Both the position numbers and the translations under genes were made by a program. A stretch of 7,063 bases of DNA from a bacterium (GTDB taxonomy: Bacteria > Patescibacteriota > Minisyncoccia > Minisyncoccales > UBA10102). Position 1 is the stretch's first letter; every line of letters starts with the position of its first letter. The notes beneath the pieces are model-generated. The model was not told where the DNA came from, made no database searches, and was given only the letters and a program-made list of their open reading frames with translations. Location of the stretch: NCBI GenBank assembly GCA_030699255.1, contig JAUYJR010000018.1, positions 1 to 7,063 of the forward strand. Direction: 5' to 3'. Shown here in pieces: positions 1 through 5,143 of this stretch.

Positions 1-31
1 TGAGAAAGAAAGTTCATGGGATGAAAAGATG

Positions 32-185
32 TAATAACCAAGATACAAGAAACAATAACCAAGCAAATTACAAATTCAAATATTCAATAATCAAACAGAT
101 TCTGCAGTGTTATTGTTTTGTTTGAATATTTTGTTATTGGTTATTGAATATTGTTTGTATCTTGTTTCTTGATTATTGGTTATTA
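32..185. repeat. AT-rich imperfect inverted repeat downstream of ligA
   Basis: Arms at about 32-96 and 120-185 face each other. The outer 24 bases pair best (21 of 24 between 32-55 and the complement of 185-162), while the inner part is looser and low in complexity, built from AATAACCAA and ACAAGAAACAA words. The ligA stop codon (175-173) is inside the right arm. There is no GC-rich stem and T-run, so it is not a canonical terminator. Bases 1-172 hold no supported gene. Confidence 0.7.
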
Positions 186-2242
186 TTTTCAACTGAATGG
201 TTGAAATATTCCAAGAATTCTTTTTCTGACAAGACGCGAACACCAAGTTTTTGTGCTTTTTCAAGCTTAGATCCGGGATCCTTTCCGGCAACAAGGTAAT
301 TGGTGTTTTTTGAAACCGATTCGGAAGAAACCCCTCCCCTCTCCCGCACCATCTCCTTTGCTTCTTCCCGCGTCATGGATTCCAAAGATCCCGTGATAAC
401 AAAAGTTTTTCTTTGATGAGATTCTTCGCTTCGCTCAGAATGACGGAGGGAGTCATCCTGAACGTTAGTGAAGGATCTGTTTCTTTGAATCTGTACGCCA
501 ACTGCCAAAAGATTTGCAATGAGCTGTTGATTCTCCTTAGACCGGAACCACACATAAACACTTTTTGCCACCGTACTGCCCACTCCCTCAACCACTTCTA
601 ACTCCTCTTTGGAGGCACGCTGAACAGCCTCCAGTGTTTTAAAGTGCTCCGCCATATCACGAGCCGTCTCCTCTCCTAGGTGCCGAACACCAAGAGCATA
701 GAGAAATCTATGGAACAACACCTGTTTTCTCTTTTGTATAGATTCAACAAGATTGTTTGAGGACTTCTCCGCAAAGCGTTCTAACGGAATGAGATCTCCC
801 GGTGTTAGCCTAAACAAATCAACGGAGTTTGCAATGAGGTGTTCGTCTAAAAGCGCATCAATAATTTTGGGGCCTAATCCTTCAATATGAAACGCTTTTC
901 TTGAAACAAAGTGGTGGAGATTTTTGCGCAACTGAGCTCCACACAATTTGTTATTGCACCGAAGCACAACCTCTCCCATGGATCTTACCAAAACAGATCC
1001 GCACACCGGGCAATCTTGAGGCATGAAAAACTCTTTTTCCTTTCCTTGTCGCAAATCTTTTAACACCTTTATGACAGAAGGAATTACGTCTCCCGCGCGT
1101 TCAATAACTACCGTATCACCCACCCGCACTCCCAAACGCCGAATCTCATCTTCATTATGCAAAGTGGCCCGAGAAACGGTTACCCCTCCCACCTTAACGG
1201 GATTAAGCACGGCAACGGGTGTTACGGCTCCAGTTCTCCCTACCTGAACAACAATGTTTTGTACGCGCGTTGTTGTTTGATTGCCCGAAAATTTGAGCGC
1301 GCGGACTCCTCTCATGCCCTTCCCAACAACTCCCAGCGCTTCTCGCAGCTTGTTGGCATTAATGGTAACCACCACTCCGTCTATTTCAAAAGGAAATGAC
1401 GCACGCTTTTTTGCCATGTCTTTCCAGTAATCAATAACCTCACTTGTGGCGTGAGCAACGCGTGCGGTTTTGTCTGTGACAAACCCCAGTGCCTTGAGAA
1501 AATCATGCTCCTCTGAGTGACTCCCTTGCAATGACGAAGGAGGCGAAACAATGCCATACGCCATAAACTTGAGGGGGCGCGAGGCTGCAACACTGGGATC
1601 TAACTGACGGATAGATCCCGCTGCAAGGTTTCTTGGATTTGCGTACGGATCCTCTCCCCGCTTTACCCGCTCCTTATTTAATAACTCAAGATCCTTTTTT
1701 GTTATGTATACCTCTCCTCTCACTTCTAACGAAGTGAGAGGAATTTTGAATTGGTCAATTCTAAGGGGGATTGAGTCAATGGTTTTGAGGTTTTGCGTAA
1801 CATCTTCTCCAACACGTCCATCCCCGCGAGTTGCTCCCCTTACAAGCACCCCATTCTCATATATAAGAGATACGGCAAGGCCATCTATTTTGAGCTCCAT
1901 AGAATACTCAAGATCTGCGGGTTTAGCAACAAGCAGTTTTTTCAAGTAGTTTTCCCACTCTCCCACCTCTTCTTCTGAAAACACGTCCTCAATAGAAAGC
2001 ATGGGCACTGCGTGAGGAACTTTTTTAAACCGTTCCAGAGGCTTGCCTCCCACCCGCTGTGTTGGAGAATCTTGTGTGACAAGATCGGGAAATTGAGACT
2101 CAAGCATGAGAAGCTCATGCTTGAGGGAGTCGAGCGCTTCATCGGATATCTCTTGTTTATTAAGCACGTGGTAGAGATACCGATGGTGGCGTATGATCTC
2201 CCGAAGTTTTTCAATACGCTGTTTTGCTTCTTTTTTTGTCAT
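173..2242 (-). CDS. ligA: NAD-dependent DNA ligase LigA
   Basis: Cytosolic enzyme that seals nicks in DNA replication and repair using NAD. The 689 residues show the full domain order. Domain Ia has YLYHVLNKQEISDEALDSL (22-40). The adenylation domain has the nucleophile Lys118 in KIDG, EVRGEVYI (173-180) and EIDGVVV (286-292). The OB fold contains VQVGRTGAVTPVAVLNPV (332-349). The zinc finger has Cys411, 414, 429 and 434, followed by helix-hairpin-helix repeats (IEGLGPKI, ALGVRHLGEETA, VEGVGSTVA) and a C-terminal BRCT domain from about 611. In domain Ia the residue matching Tyr35 of E. coli LigA is Leu37, while matches to Tyr22, His23, Asp32 and Asp36 are kept. Residues ~589-609 (RSFTNVQDDSL...RSEESH) are encoded by an inserted repeat and lengthen the linker before BRCT, explaining the slightly long protein. 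The last residues NNNQ and the TAA lie inside another repeat. The ATG at 2242 is the natural start; the ribosome binding site is weak. Confidence 0.97.
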   Translation of the reverse strand: MTKKEAKQRIEKLREIIRHHRYLYHVLNKQEISDEALDSLKHELLMLESQFPDLVTQDSPTQRVGGKPLERFKKVPHAVPMLSIEDVFSEEEVGEWENYLKKLLVAKPADLEYSMELKIDGLAVSLIYENGVLVRGATRGDGRVGEDVTQNLKTIDSIPLRIDQFKIPLTSLEVRGEVYITKKDLELLNKERVKRGEDPYANPRNLAAGSIRQLDPSVAASRPLKFMAYGIVSPPSSLQGSHSEEHDFLKALGFVTDKTARVAHATSEVIDYWKDMAKKRASFPFEIDGVVVTINANKLREALGVVGKGMRGVRALKFSGNQTTTRVQNIVVQVGRTGAVTPVAVLNPVKVGGVTVSRATLHNEDEIRRLGVRVGDTVVIERAGDVIPSVIKVLKDLRQGKEKEFFMPQDCPVCGSVLVRSMGEVVLRCNNKLCGAQLRKNLHHFVSRKAFHIEGLGPKIIDALLDEHLIANSVDLFRLTPGDLIPLERFAEKSSNNLVESIQKRKQVLFHRFLYALGVRHLGEETARDMAEHFKTLEAVQRASKEELEVVEGVGSTVAKSVYVWFRSKENQQLIANLLAVGVQIQRNRSFTNVQDDSLRHSERSEESHQRKTFVITGSLESMTREEAKEMVRERGGVSSESVSKNTNYLVAGKDPGSKLEKAQKLGVRVLSEKEFLEYFNHSVENNNQ
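418..480. repeat. Palindromic repeat pair inserted in frame in ligA
   Basis: Two arms in inverted orientation: 418-444 (core CTTCGCTTCGCTCAGAATGAC) and 452-478 (reverse complement core CAGGATGAC), about 21 of 27 matched with one gap. I recognise the core as a short interspersed palindromic repeat common in many environmental bacterial genomes, which translates in one frame as HSERSEESH. Here it is read through without a stop, forming ligA residues ~589-609. Confidence 0.8.
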
Positions 2243-2253
2243 ATTGTTTTCTT

Positions 2254-2262
2254 ATCTTATCA
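2254..2262 (-). promoter_or_regulatory. Weak extended -10 candidate for ligA
   Basis: TGATAAGAT on the minus strand reads as TGn plus TAAGAT (4 of 6 to TATAAT), 11 bases before the ligA ATG. No good -35 is visible at 17 bases, where the terminator stem lies. Since the terminator separates ligA from upstream genes, ligA needs a promoter in this short gap, and this is the best candidate. Confidence 0.25.
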
Positions 2263-2270
2263 TGGAAAGC

Positions 2271-2291
2271 AAAAAACCCGCCAGAGGCAGG
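2271..2291 (-). terminator. Rho-independent terminator
   Basis: On the minus strand CCTGCC-TCT-GGCGGG forms a 6-bp stem (one T-G pair) with a 3-base loop, followed immediately by six T residues. It lies between the second four-helix-bundle gene and ligA and would end transcripts from the pilus region before ligA. Confidence 0.8.
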
Positions 2292-2323
2292 ACCACGCAT
2301 ATTACAATAAACTCTAGGTTTCA

Positions 2324-2390
2324 CGATAGTCGTTACATGGAAATTCGATAGTCGTTGCGAGAATAGAAAGTAGAGAGTCGAAAGTCGTAA
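2324..2390. repeat. Left arm of inverted repeat around the 2397-2801 gene
   Basis: The reverse complement of this segment aligns without gaps to 2788-2854: the outer 37 bases match at 30 positions and the inner 30 at about 19. It contains three copies of a CGAWAGTCGTWR word (2324, 2346, 2379). Confidence 0.75.
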
Positions 2391-2396
2391 CAAATT

Positions 2397-2801
2397 TCAT
2401 TGACTCCGCTCCTCGTGAAAATTACGCCAGTTATCCCGTAACTTATGAAGTTGTTTACTACTATGATCATACAGATCAAGGACTTCTTTACATTTTTCAA
2501 CACTCACGTACTTAGGGTAGGCGTCTATACATACAGATAAATGATGGGTCATCTCGCTGCACTCACCAAGGCAATCTGTTAGATATTTTTCCCAGTTCTT
2601 CTTCTGGTAGCGCTTGGCAAAGCCTTCGGCAAACAGCGCGGGAGCCGACTTGCATCCTCTGCGCATTTGATCTGCTAAGTCATATTTCTCTTCTTTGGGT
2701 AAGCGAGGCACGATGTCTTTCAATACAATGAGCATGGCTTTGTAGAGGTTCTGATATACATCAAAGTCCCGATAGCTCCTAATGGGTTTACGATTTTCCA
2801 T
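2397..2801 (-). CDS. Four helix bundle protein, divergent (23S rRNA intervening-sequence protein family)
   Basis: A 134-residue protein with the four-helix-bundle family layout: FDVYQNLYKAMLIVLKDIVP (helix 1), KYDLADQMRRGCKSAPALFAEGFAK in place of the usual 'LxxQIRRAAxSIPANIAEG' core, then WEKYLTDCLGECSEMTHHL and a final helix. It is clearly a different subgroup from the copy at 6345-5953. The ATG at 2801 is the only good start. The function of free-standing family members is not known. The gene is 129 bases downstream of the GspK-like gene and 105 bases upstream of a terminator. It is enclosed by a 67-bp imperfect inverted repeat whose inner ends reach into its first codons. It could be transcribed as the last gene of the minor-pilin unit or on its own; no clear promoter is visible. 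Confidence 0.88.
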   Translation of the reverse strand: MENRKPIRSYRDFDVYQNLYKAMLIVLKDIVPRLPKEEKYDLADQMRRGCKSAPALFAEGFAKRYQKKNWEKYLTDCLGECSEMTHHLSVCIDAYPKYVSVEKCKEVLDLYDHSSKQLHKLRDNWRNFHEERSQ

Positions 2802-2854
2802 TTTCGTATTTCGTCTTTCGCAACGAATTTCTAATTTCTACGTAACGAATTTCG
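2788..2854. repeat. Right arm of inverted repeat around the 2397-2801 gene
   Basis: Partner of 2324-2390. The conserved words are TCGCAACGA, AATTTC and GTAACGA. Its inner end includes the first five codons of the four-helix-bundle gene. Confidence 0.75.
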
Positions 2855-2865
2855 AGTTATAGAAT

Positions 2866-2923
2866 GAGATTGCCACGGCCTTCGGCCTCGCAATGACGTG
2901 ATGGGGGATGGCAATGACGAGGT
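2866..2923. repeat. REP-like palindromic repeat after the GspK-like gene
   Basis: ATTGC-CAC-GGCC-TTC-GGCC-TC-GCAAT (2869-2894) folds into a two-step hairpin. GCAATGACG occurs at its right side and again at 2911. It resembles a second widespread interspersed palindrome family (GATTGCC...CTCGCAATGAC). It lacks a following T-run and so is not a canonical terminator. Confidence 0.65.
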
Positions 2924-2930
2924 GTATCGA

Positions 2931-3374
2931 TTACCGGGTGATGCGGATTGATCGCGAAGACCCTTCAAACGTACCGGTAGATTTGGCGCAGTATGCTCTC
3001 CGTCCTCCCTGATCATAACAAGAACTGTTCTTGTTTTTTTCCGCAGATTCCATATTGAGTTCGTAAGACGCGGTATTTTTAAGATCCTTTGTAAGCCCCT
3101 GGTCTCCTCCCAACGCCTCTATGAGACAAGGTAGGCGCGCTGCCAGATCTGAGCAACTTATCTCTTCATTAATAATCTGCTGATCCGAAATGAGCACCTG
3201 TTCAATGCCTGCTTCCGCGGCATAAAACGCGGTAACGGAATCTCCCAACCCTCGAAGTGATGAAACCTGGTCAAAGAAAATTGCGCTCATGCCAAACCCA
3301 ATGCCAAGCAGAATGGTCATAACAACCATGGAGATAAATACAGAAACCCCTTGTTGACTGATATTTCTTTTCAT
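2931..3374 (-). CDS. PilX/GspK-like minor pilin-type protein lacking Glu+5
   Basis: A 147-residue protein that begins MKRNISQQG/VSVFISMVVMT: a short basic leader, Gly at -1, then a long hydrophobic helix to about residue 35. It continues as DQVSSLRGLGDSVTAFYAAEAGIEQ, the segment typical of PilX N-terminal-domain proteins. Position +5 is Ile14, not Glu; loss of Glu+5 is characteristic of GspK, which caps the pseudopilus tip because it needs no partner above it. The globular part is short and contains four cysteines (74, 83, 119, 129). The C-terminus YCAKSTGTFEGSSRSIRITR resembles a terminal beta hairpin. Fourth in the prepilin cluster, starting 3 bases after the stop of the GspJ-like gene. By analogy it would sit at the tip of a priming complex with the three preceding products; this is inference from order and motif. 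Confidence 0.82.
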   Translation of the reverse strand: MKRNISQQGVSVFISMVVMTILLGIGFGMSAIFFDQVSSLRGLGDSVTAFYAAEAGIEQVLISDQQIINEEISCSDLAARLPCLIEALGGDQGLTKDLKNTASYELNMESAEKNKNSSCYDQGGRRAYCAKSTGTFEGSSRSIRITR

Positions 3375-3377
3375 ACT

Positions 3378-3962
3378 CTATTGTGTGTTGTACGCTCGCT
3401 GAGAAACGGTTGTTTGGATATGTATGCGCTGTATGTTTTCTTCTCTGCCTGTAACAGACTCTCCCTGCAAAGAAAGCGTTACGCGGGGCTGATGAGCAAC
3501 AGAACCTCCCTGTGGCTCTGAAACATAAACGCGGAATAATGTAATAGCAAGCGTATTTTGAGAAGTGAGAGAAACGGGATTTTCCCCGTTTACTTTCTTC
3601 TGTATCTGTTCATCTAAAAACACAAACTCCCAACACTCTCCTTCTCGCCGAATAAAGCGAATTCCCACGGTATCTTCGCCCTCATACAGCGTTTCATAGT
3701 TTGATCCCAAAGGAATGCATGAGTTATCCGTTGGCTTCTGAGCAGACCGAAGAGCTCTGCTCATATGTTCCAATGCGTGAAACATCTGGTCAAACACCTG
3801 CTGAGAAGCGTTTGATCTTCTTTGAGCTCCAATGCCGGAAATGAGAAATCCGGTGGCAATGCCTCCAATAATGGAGAAAATAAACATAGTAACAAGGAGC
3901 TCTATAATGGAAAACCCTTCGGTTTTACTCAGGACAGGCCCTTTTTGTGGTTGCTGCTCCAT
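3378..3962 (-). CDS. Type IV prepilin-like protein, GspJ/PilW-type minor pilin
   Basis: A 194-residue prepilin with cleavage site TEG/FSIIELLVTMFIFSIIGGIATGF: Phe+1 and Glu+5 are present. The following helix includes QQVFDQMFHALEHMSRALRSAQ, as in PilW/GspJ proteins, then a beta-rich domain with two cysteines (82 and 110). The frame is open further upstream to 4010, but the ATG at 3962 sits one base after the stop of the preceding gene, avoids overlap, and removes two cysteines that would otherwise lie in the leader. No clear Shine-Dalgarno sequence precedes it, so coupling to the upstream gene is likely. The leader part PVLSKTEG matches, in the same place and frame, the LSRAEG segment of the preceding gene and is repeat-like at DNA level. 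Third in the cluster, the position of GspJ/PilW. The TAG stop is 3 bases before the next start. Confidence 0.87.
   Translation of the reverse strand: MEQQPQKGPVLSKTEGFSIIELLVTMFIFSIIGGIATGFLISGIGAQRRSNASQQVFDQMFHALEHMSRALRSAQKPTDNSCIPLGSNYETLYEGEDTVGIRFIRREGECWEFVFLDEQIQKKVNGENPVSLTSQNTLAITLFRVYVSEPQGGSVAHQPRVTLSLQGESVTGREENIQRIHIQTTVSQRAYNTQ
3915..3937. repeat. Short repeat at the prepilin leader of the GspJ-like gene
   Basis: CCTTCGGTTTTACTCAGGACA is similar to the copy in the neighbouring prepilin (16 of 19 over CCTTCGG-N5-CTCAGGA) and to the CCTTCG...CTCAGGA palindrome family. It encodes LSKTEG just before the cleavage site. Confidence 0.5.
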
Positions 3963-3963
3963 A

Positions 3964-4506
3964 TTATTGATTGAACCAGTTATGCATCTCCGTTGATACT
4001 TGCACATCATAGGTACCCCAAGAAACTCTTGCTGTTACATCTACCCTGTCTCCTTCGGGATTTATAATAATCTCTCTGGTAAATTGAGAAGGATTAGTGC
4101 CAGAATGAACAAAAAATCCATCTGATTCATGCAATGGCTCCCCCTCAAATAATTTGAGTGAATTATCTAGGTAATCGGCCTGGCATTGCTGCTCTTGATC
4201 ACCAGCTTCGCACCGAATATCTTTCAACCAGTCTATGTTCTCCCCATAGTATGTGCGCAGAAAGTTTTGGTCACGGATATTTCTTACAATTTCAATACCT
4301 TCTTGCGCAAGATAGGAGGCAATAAGACGATTGTGCGCAAAACGCATAATTGTGGTTGTCTGGTAAATCAACGAGAAAGCTCCACCAGCCCCAACGGTTA
4401 TAATAAAAATGGCAACAAGAGCTTCAATAAGTGTGAATCCTTCGGCTCTGCTCAGGATGGATCCTTGTTTCTTTTGTGGCAAATCTTTTGTGTTTTCCCT
4501 GCTCAT
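3964..4506 (-). CDS. Type IV prepilin-like protein, GspI/PilV-type minor pilin
   Basis: A 180-residue prepilin with cleavage site AEG/FTLIEALVAIFIITVGAGG: Phe+1, Glu+5, then a hydrophobic helix. The helix continues into ASYLAQEGIEIVRNIRDQN, a stretch I associate with PilV-like prepilins of Patescibacteria and comparable to the LAENQLE region of GspI. Two cysteines close together in the globular part (in IRCEAG and QQCQAD) could form a small disulfide loop. The leader is long, 23 residues from the ATG at 4506. A TTG at 4518 overlapping the upstream stop (TTGA) adds four residues and has a better placed AGAGG, so either start is possible. The gene is second in the four-prepilin cluster, matching GspI/PilV. 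The leader segment SILSRAEG is encoded by a short palindromic-family repeat. The next gene begins 1 base after its TAA, indicating translational coupling. Confidence 0.88.
   Translation of the reverse strand: MSRENTKDLPQKKQGSILSRAEGFTLIEALVAIFIITVGAGGAFSLIYQTTTIMRFAHNRLIASYLAQEGIEIVRNIRDQNFLRTYYGENIDWLKDIRCEAGDQEQQCQADYLDNSLKLFEGEPLHESDGFFVHSGTNPSQFTREIIINPEGDRVDVTARVSWGTYDVQVSTEMHNWFNQ
4437..4459. repeat. Short repeat at the prepilin leader of the GspI-like gene
   Basis: ATCCTTCGGCTCTGCTCAGG, continuing ATG, carries the same CTTCG and GCTCAG blocks as the repeat in ligA (421-443), with spacing differing by one base. It encodes ILSRAEG at the prepilin cleavage site. Confidence 0.5.
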
Positions 4507-4514
4507 AGCATTAT

Positions 4515-5108
4515 TCAATATACCTCTATAAGGCCAGACGCGTGCACGGAAATATTCTTGGTAAGCTCCGTTCCGTCTTGCCCTTGCATGCCAAGCACAA
4601 TAGTTCGTGAATCTTCACCCAAACCACCCCCACTTGGATGGAACTCCACGGAGGGATCCGGAGGAAAGAAGGTAATGGTAACAGATTGATTACCTGAAAC
4701 ATACATGGGGTATGGAAGATATTTTTCCCCGTCAGGCACAGAAAGATCTTGGCTTGAGCTATACGAACTTCCGCTTGAGCACTTTACAAACAGAATATAG
4801 TCTTTCTCATCAATAGGGTTGTTTCCTCCAAAAACGTGAACTCCGTATCCCTGAATACTTCCGCCGTTCTCGCAGTCATTATACTCGGCCCGCGTAGCAA
4901 GCTCTCGAGCTTTTGAAATATCCTGCGCAAACTGATGGGCAGTTCTCTCAAGAGAAAGCGTATGTTCTCCCTGCCTCCACCCCGCAAACACAACTACGCT
5001 CAAAAGGGCAATGATACTCATAACAACAAGGAGCTCCACAATGGTAAATCCTCTCCTCTCTCTATTGTCATTTGTCATTTGGATTTTGACATTTTCCTCC
5101 TCTCTCAT
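4515..5108 (-). CDS. Type IV prepilin-like protein, GspH/FimU-type minor pilin
   Basis: A 197-residue prepilin. The leader ends with RERRG, and the mature N-terminus FTIVELLVVMSIIALLSVVV carries Phe+1 and Glu+5, the peptidase/methylation motif and the hydrophobic alpha1 helix (residues 21-42). The rest of the helix (HTLSLERTAHQFAQDISKAREL) has the GspH/FimT style, followed by a beta-rich globular domain with two cysteines (79 and 110) that could form a disulfide. It is the first of four prepilin-type genes, which suits the GspH/FimU position in minor-pilin clusters. The reading frame extends upstream to 5222 but would overlap the peptidase gene, so the ATG at 5108 was chosen. A second in-frame ATG at 5078 (MTNDNRERRG) gives a more usual 10-residue leader. 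Residues 6-15 are encoded by a repeat also found at the start of the four-helix-bundle gene at 6345. The TGA stop overlaps a possible TTG start of the next gene. Confidence 0.88.
   Translation of the reverse strand: MREEENVKIQMTNDNRERRGFTIVELLVVMSIIALLSVVVFAGWRQGEHTLSLERTAHQFAQDISKARELATRAEYNDCENGGSIQGYGVHVFGGNNPIDEKDYILFVKCSSGSSYSSSQDLSVPDGEKYLPYPMYVSGNQSVTITFFPPDPSVEFHPSGGGLGEDSRTIVLGMQGQDGTELTKNISVHASGLIEVY
5065..5095 (-). repeat. Dispersed repeat copy at the start of the GspH-like gene
   Basis: On the minus strand this begins AAAATGTCAAAATCC and matches 6362-6332 at 28 of 31 positions. It encodes part of the prepilin leader (NVKIQMTND). Confidence 0.75.
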
Positions 5109-5114
5109 GCTCTT

Positions 5115-5143
5115 ATTATACCAAAACAAGGGTAAGATACCAA
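5115..5143 (-). promoter_or_regulatory. Candidate sigma70-type promoter for the minor prepilin genes
   Basis: Reading the minus strand, TTGGTA (5143-5138) is followed by a 17-base spacer and TATAAT (5120-5115), with an extended -10 (TGG directly before TATAAT). The -10 covers the stop codon of the prepilin peptidase gene. Transcription would begin at or within a few bases of the ATG at 5108, implying a leaderless or nearly leaderless message for that start, or a start at the in-frame ATG at 5078. The consensus -10 and correct spacing are direct observations; activity is inferred. Confidence 0.5.

Noticed and set aside
91..294. Minus-strand open frame over the ligA 3' end
   Set aside because: Shifted frame of ligA extended into AT-rich repeat DNA; low-complexity product.
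413..601. Open frames on both strands across the repeat in ligA
   Set aside because: They overlap the well-supported ligA frame and arise because the repeat lacks stops in several frames.
2012..2317. 101-codon plus-strand open frame over the ligA start
   Set aside because: Antisense to conserved LigA domain Ia and to the terminator; composition is not protein-like.
2324..2390. Three CGAWAGTCGTWR words as a possible CRISPR or operator array
   Set aside because: Only three degenerate copies with unequal spacing and no spacers of uniform length; better explained as an arm of the inverted repeat.
2869..2894. Hairpin as rho-independent terminator of the pilin operon
   Set aside because: No T-run follows the stem on the minus strand and the stem is interrupted.
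2831..3016. Minus-strand open frame after the GspK-like gene
   Set aside because: Overlaps that gene in another frame and consists mostly of translated REP-like repeat.
4186..4689. 167-codon plus-strand open frame across two prepilin genes
   Set aside because: Antisense to two clear prepilin genes and without any recognisable domain.
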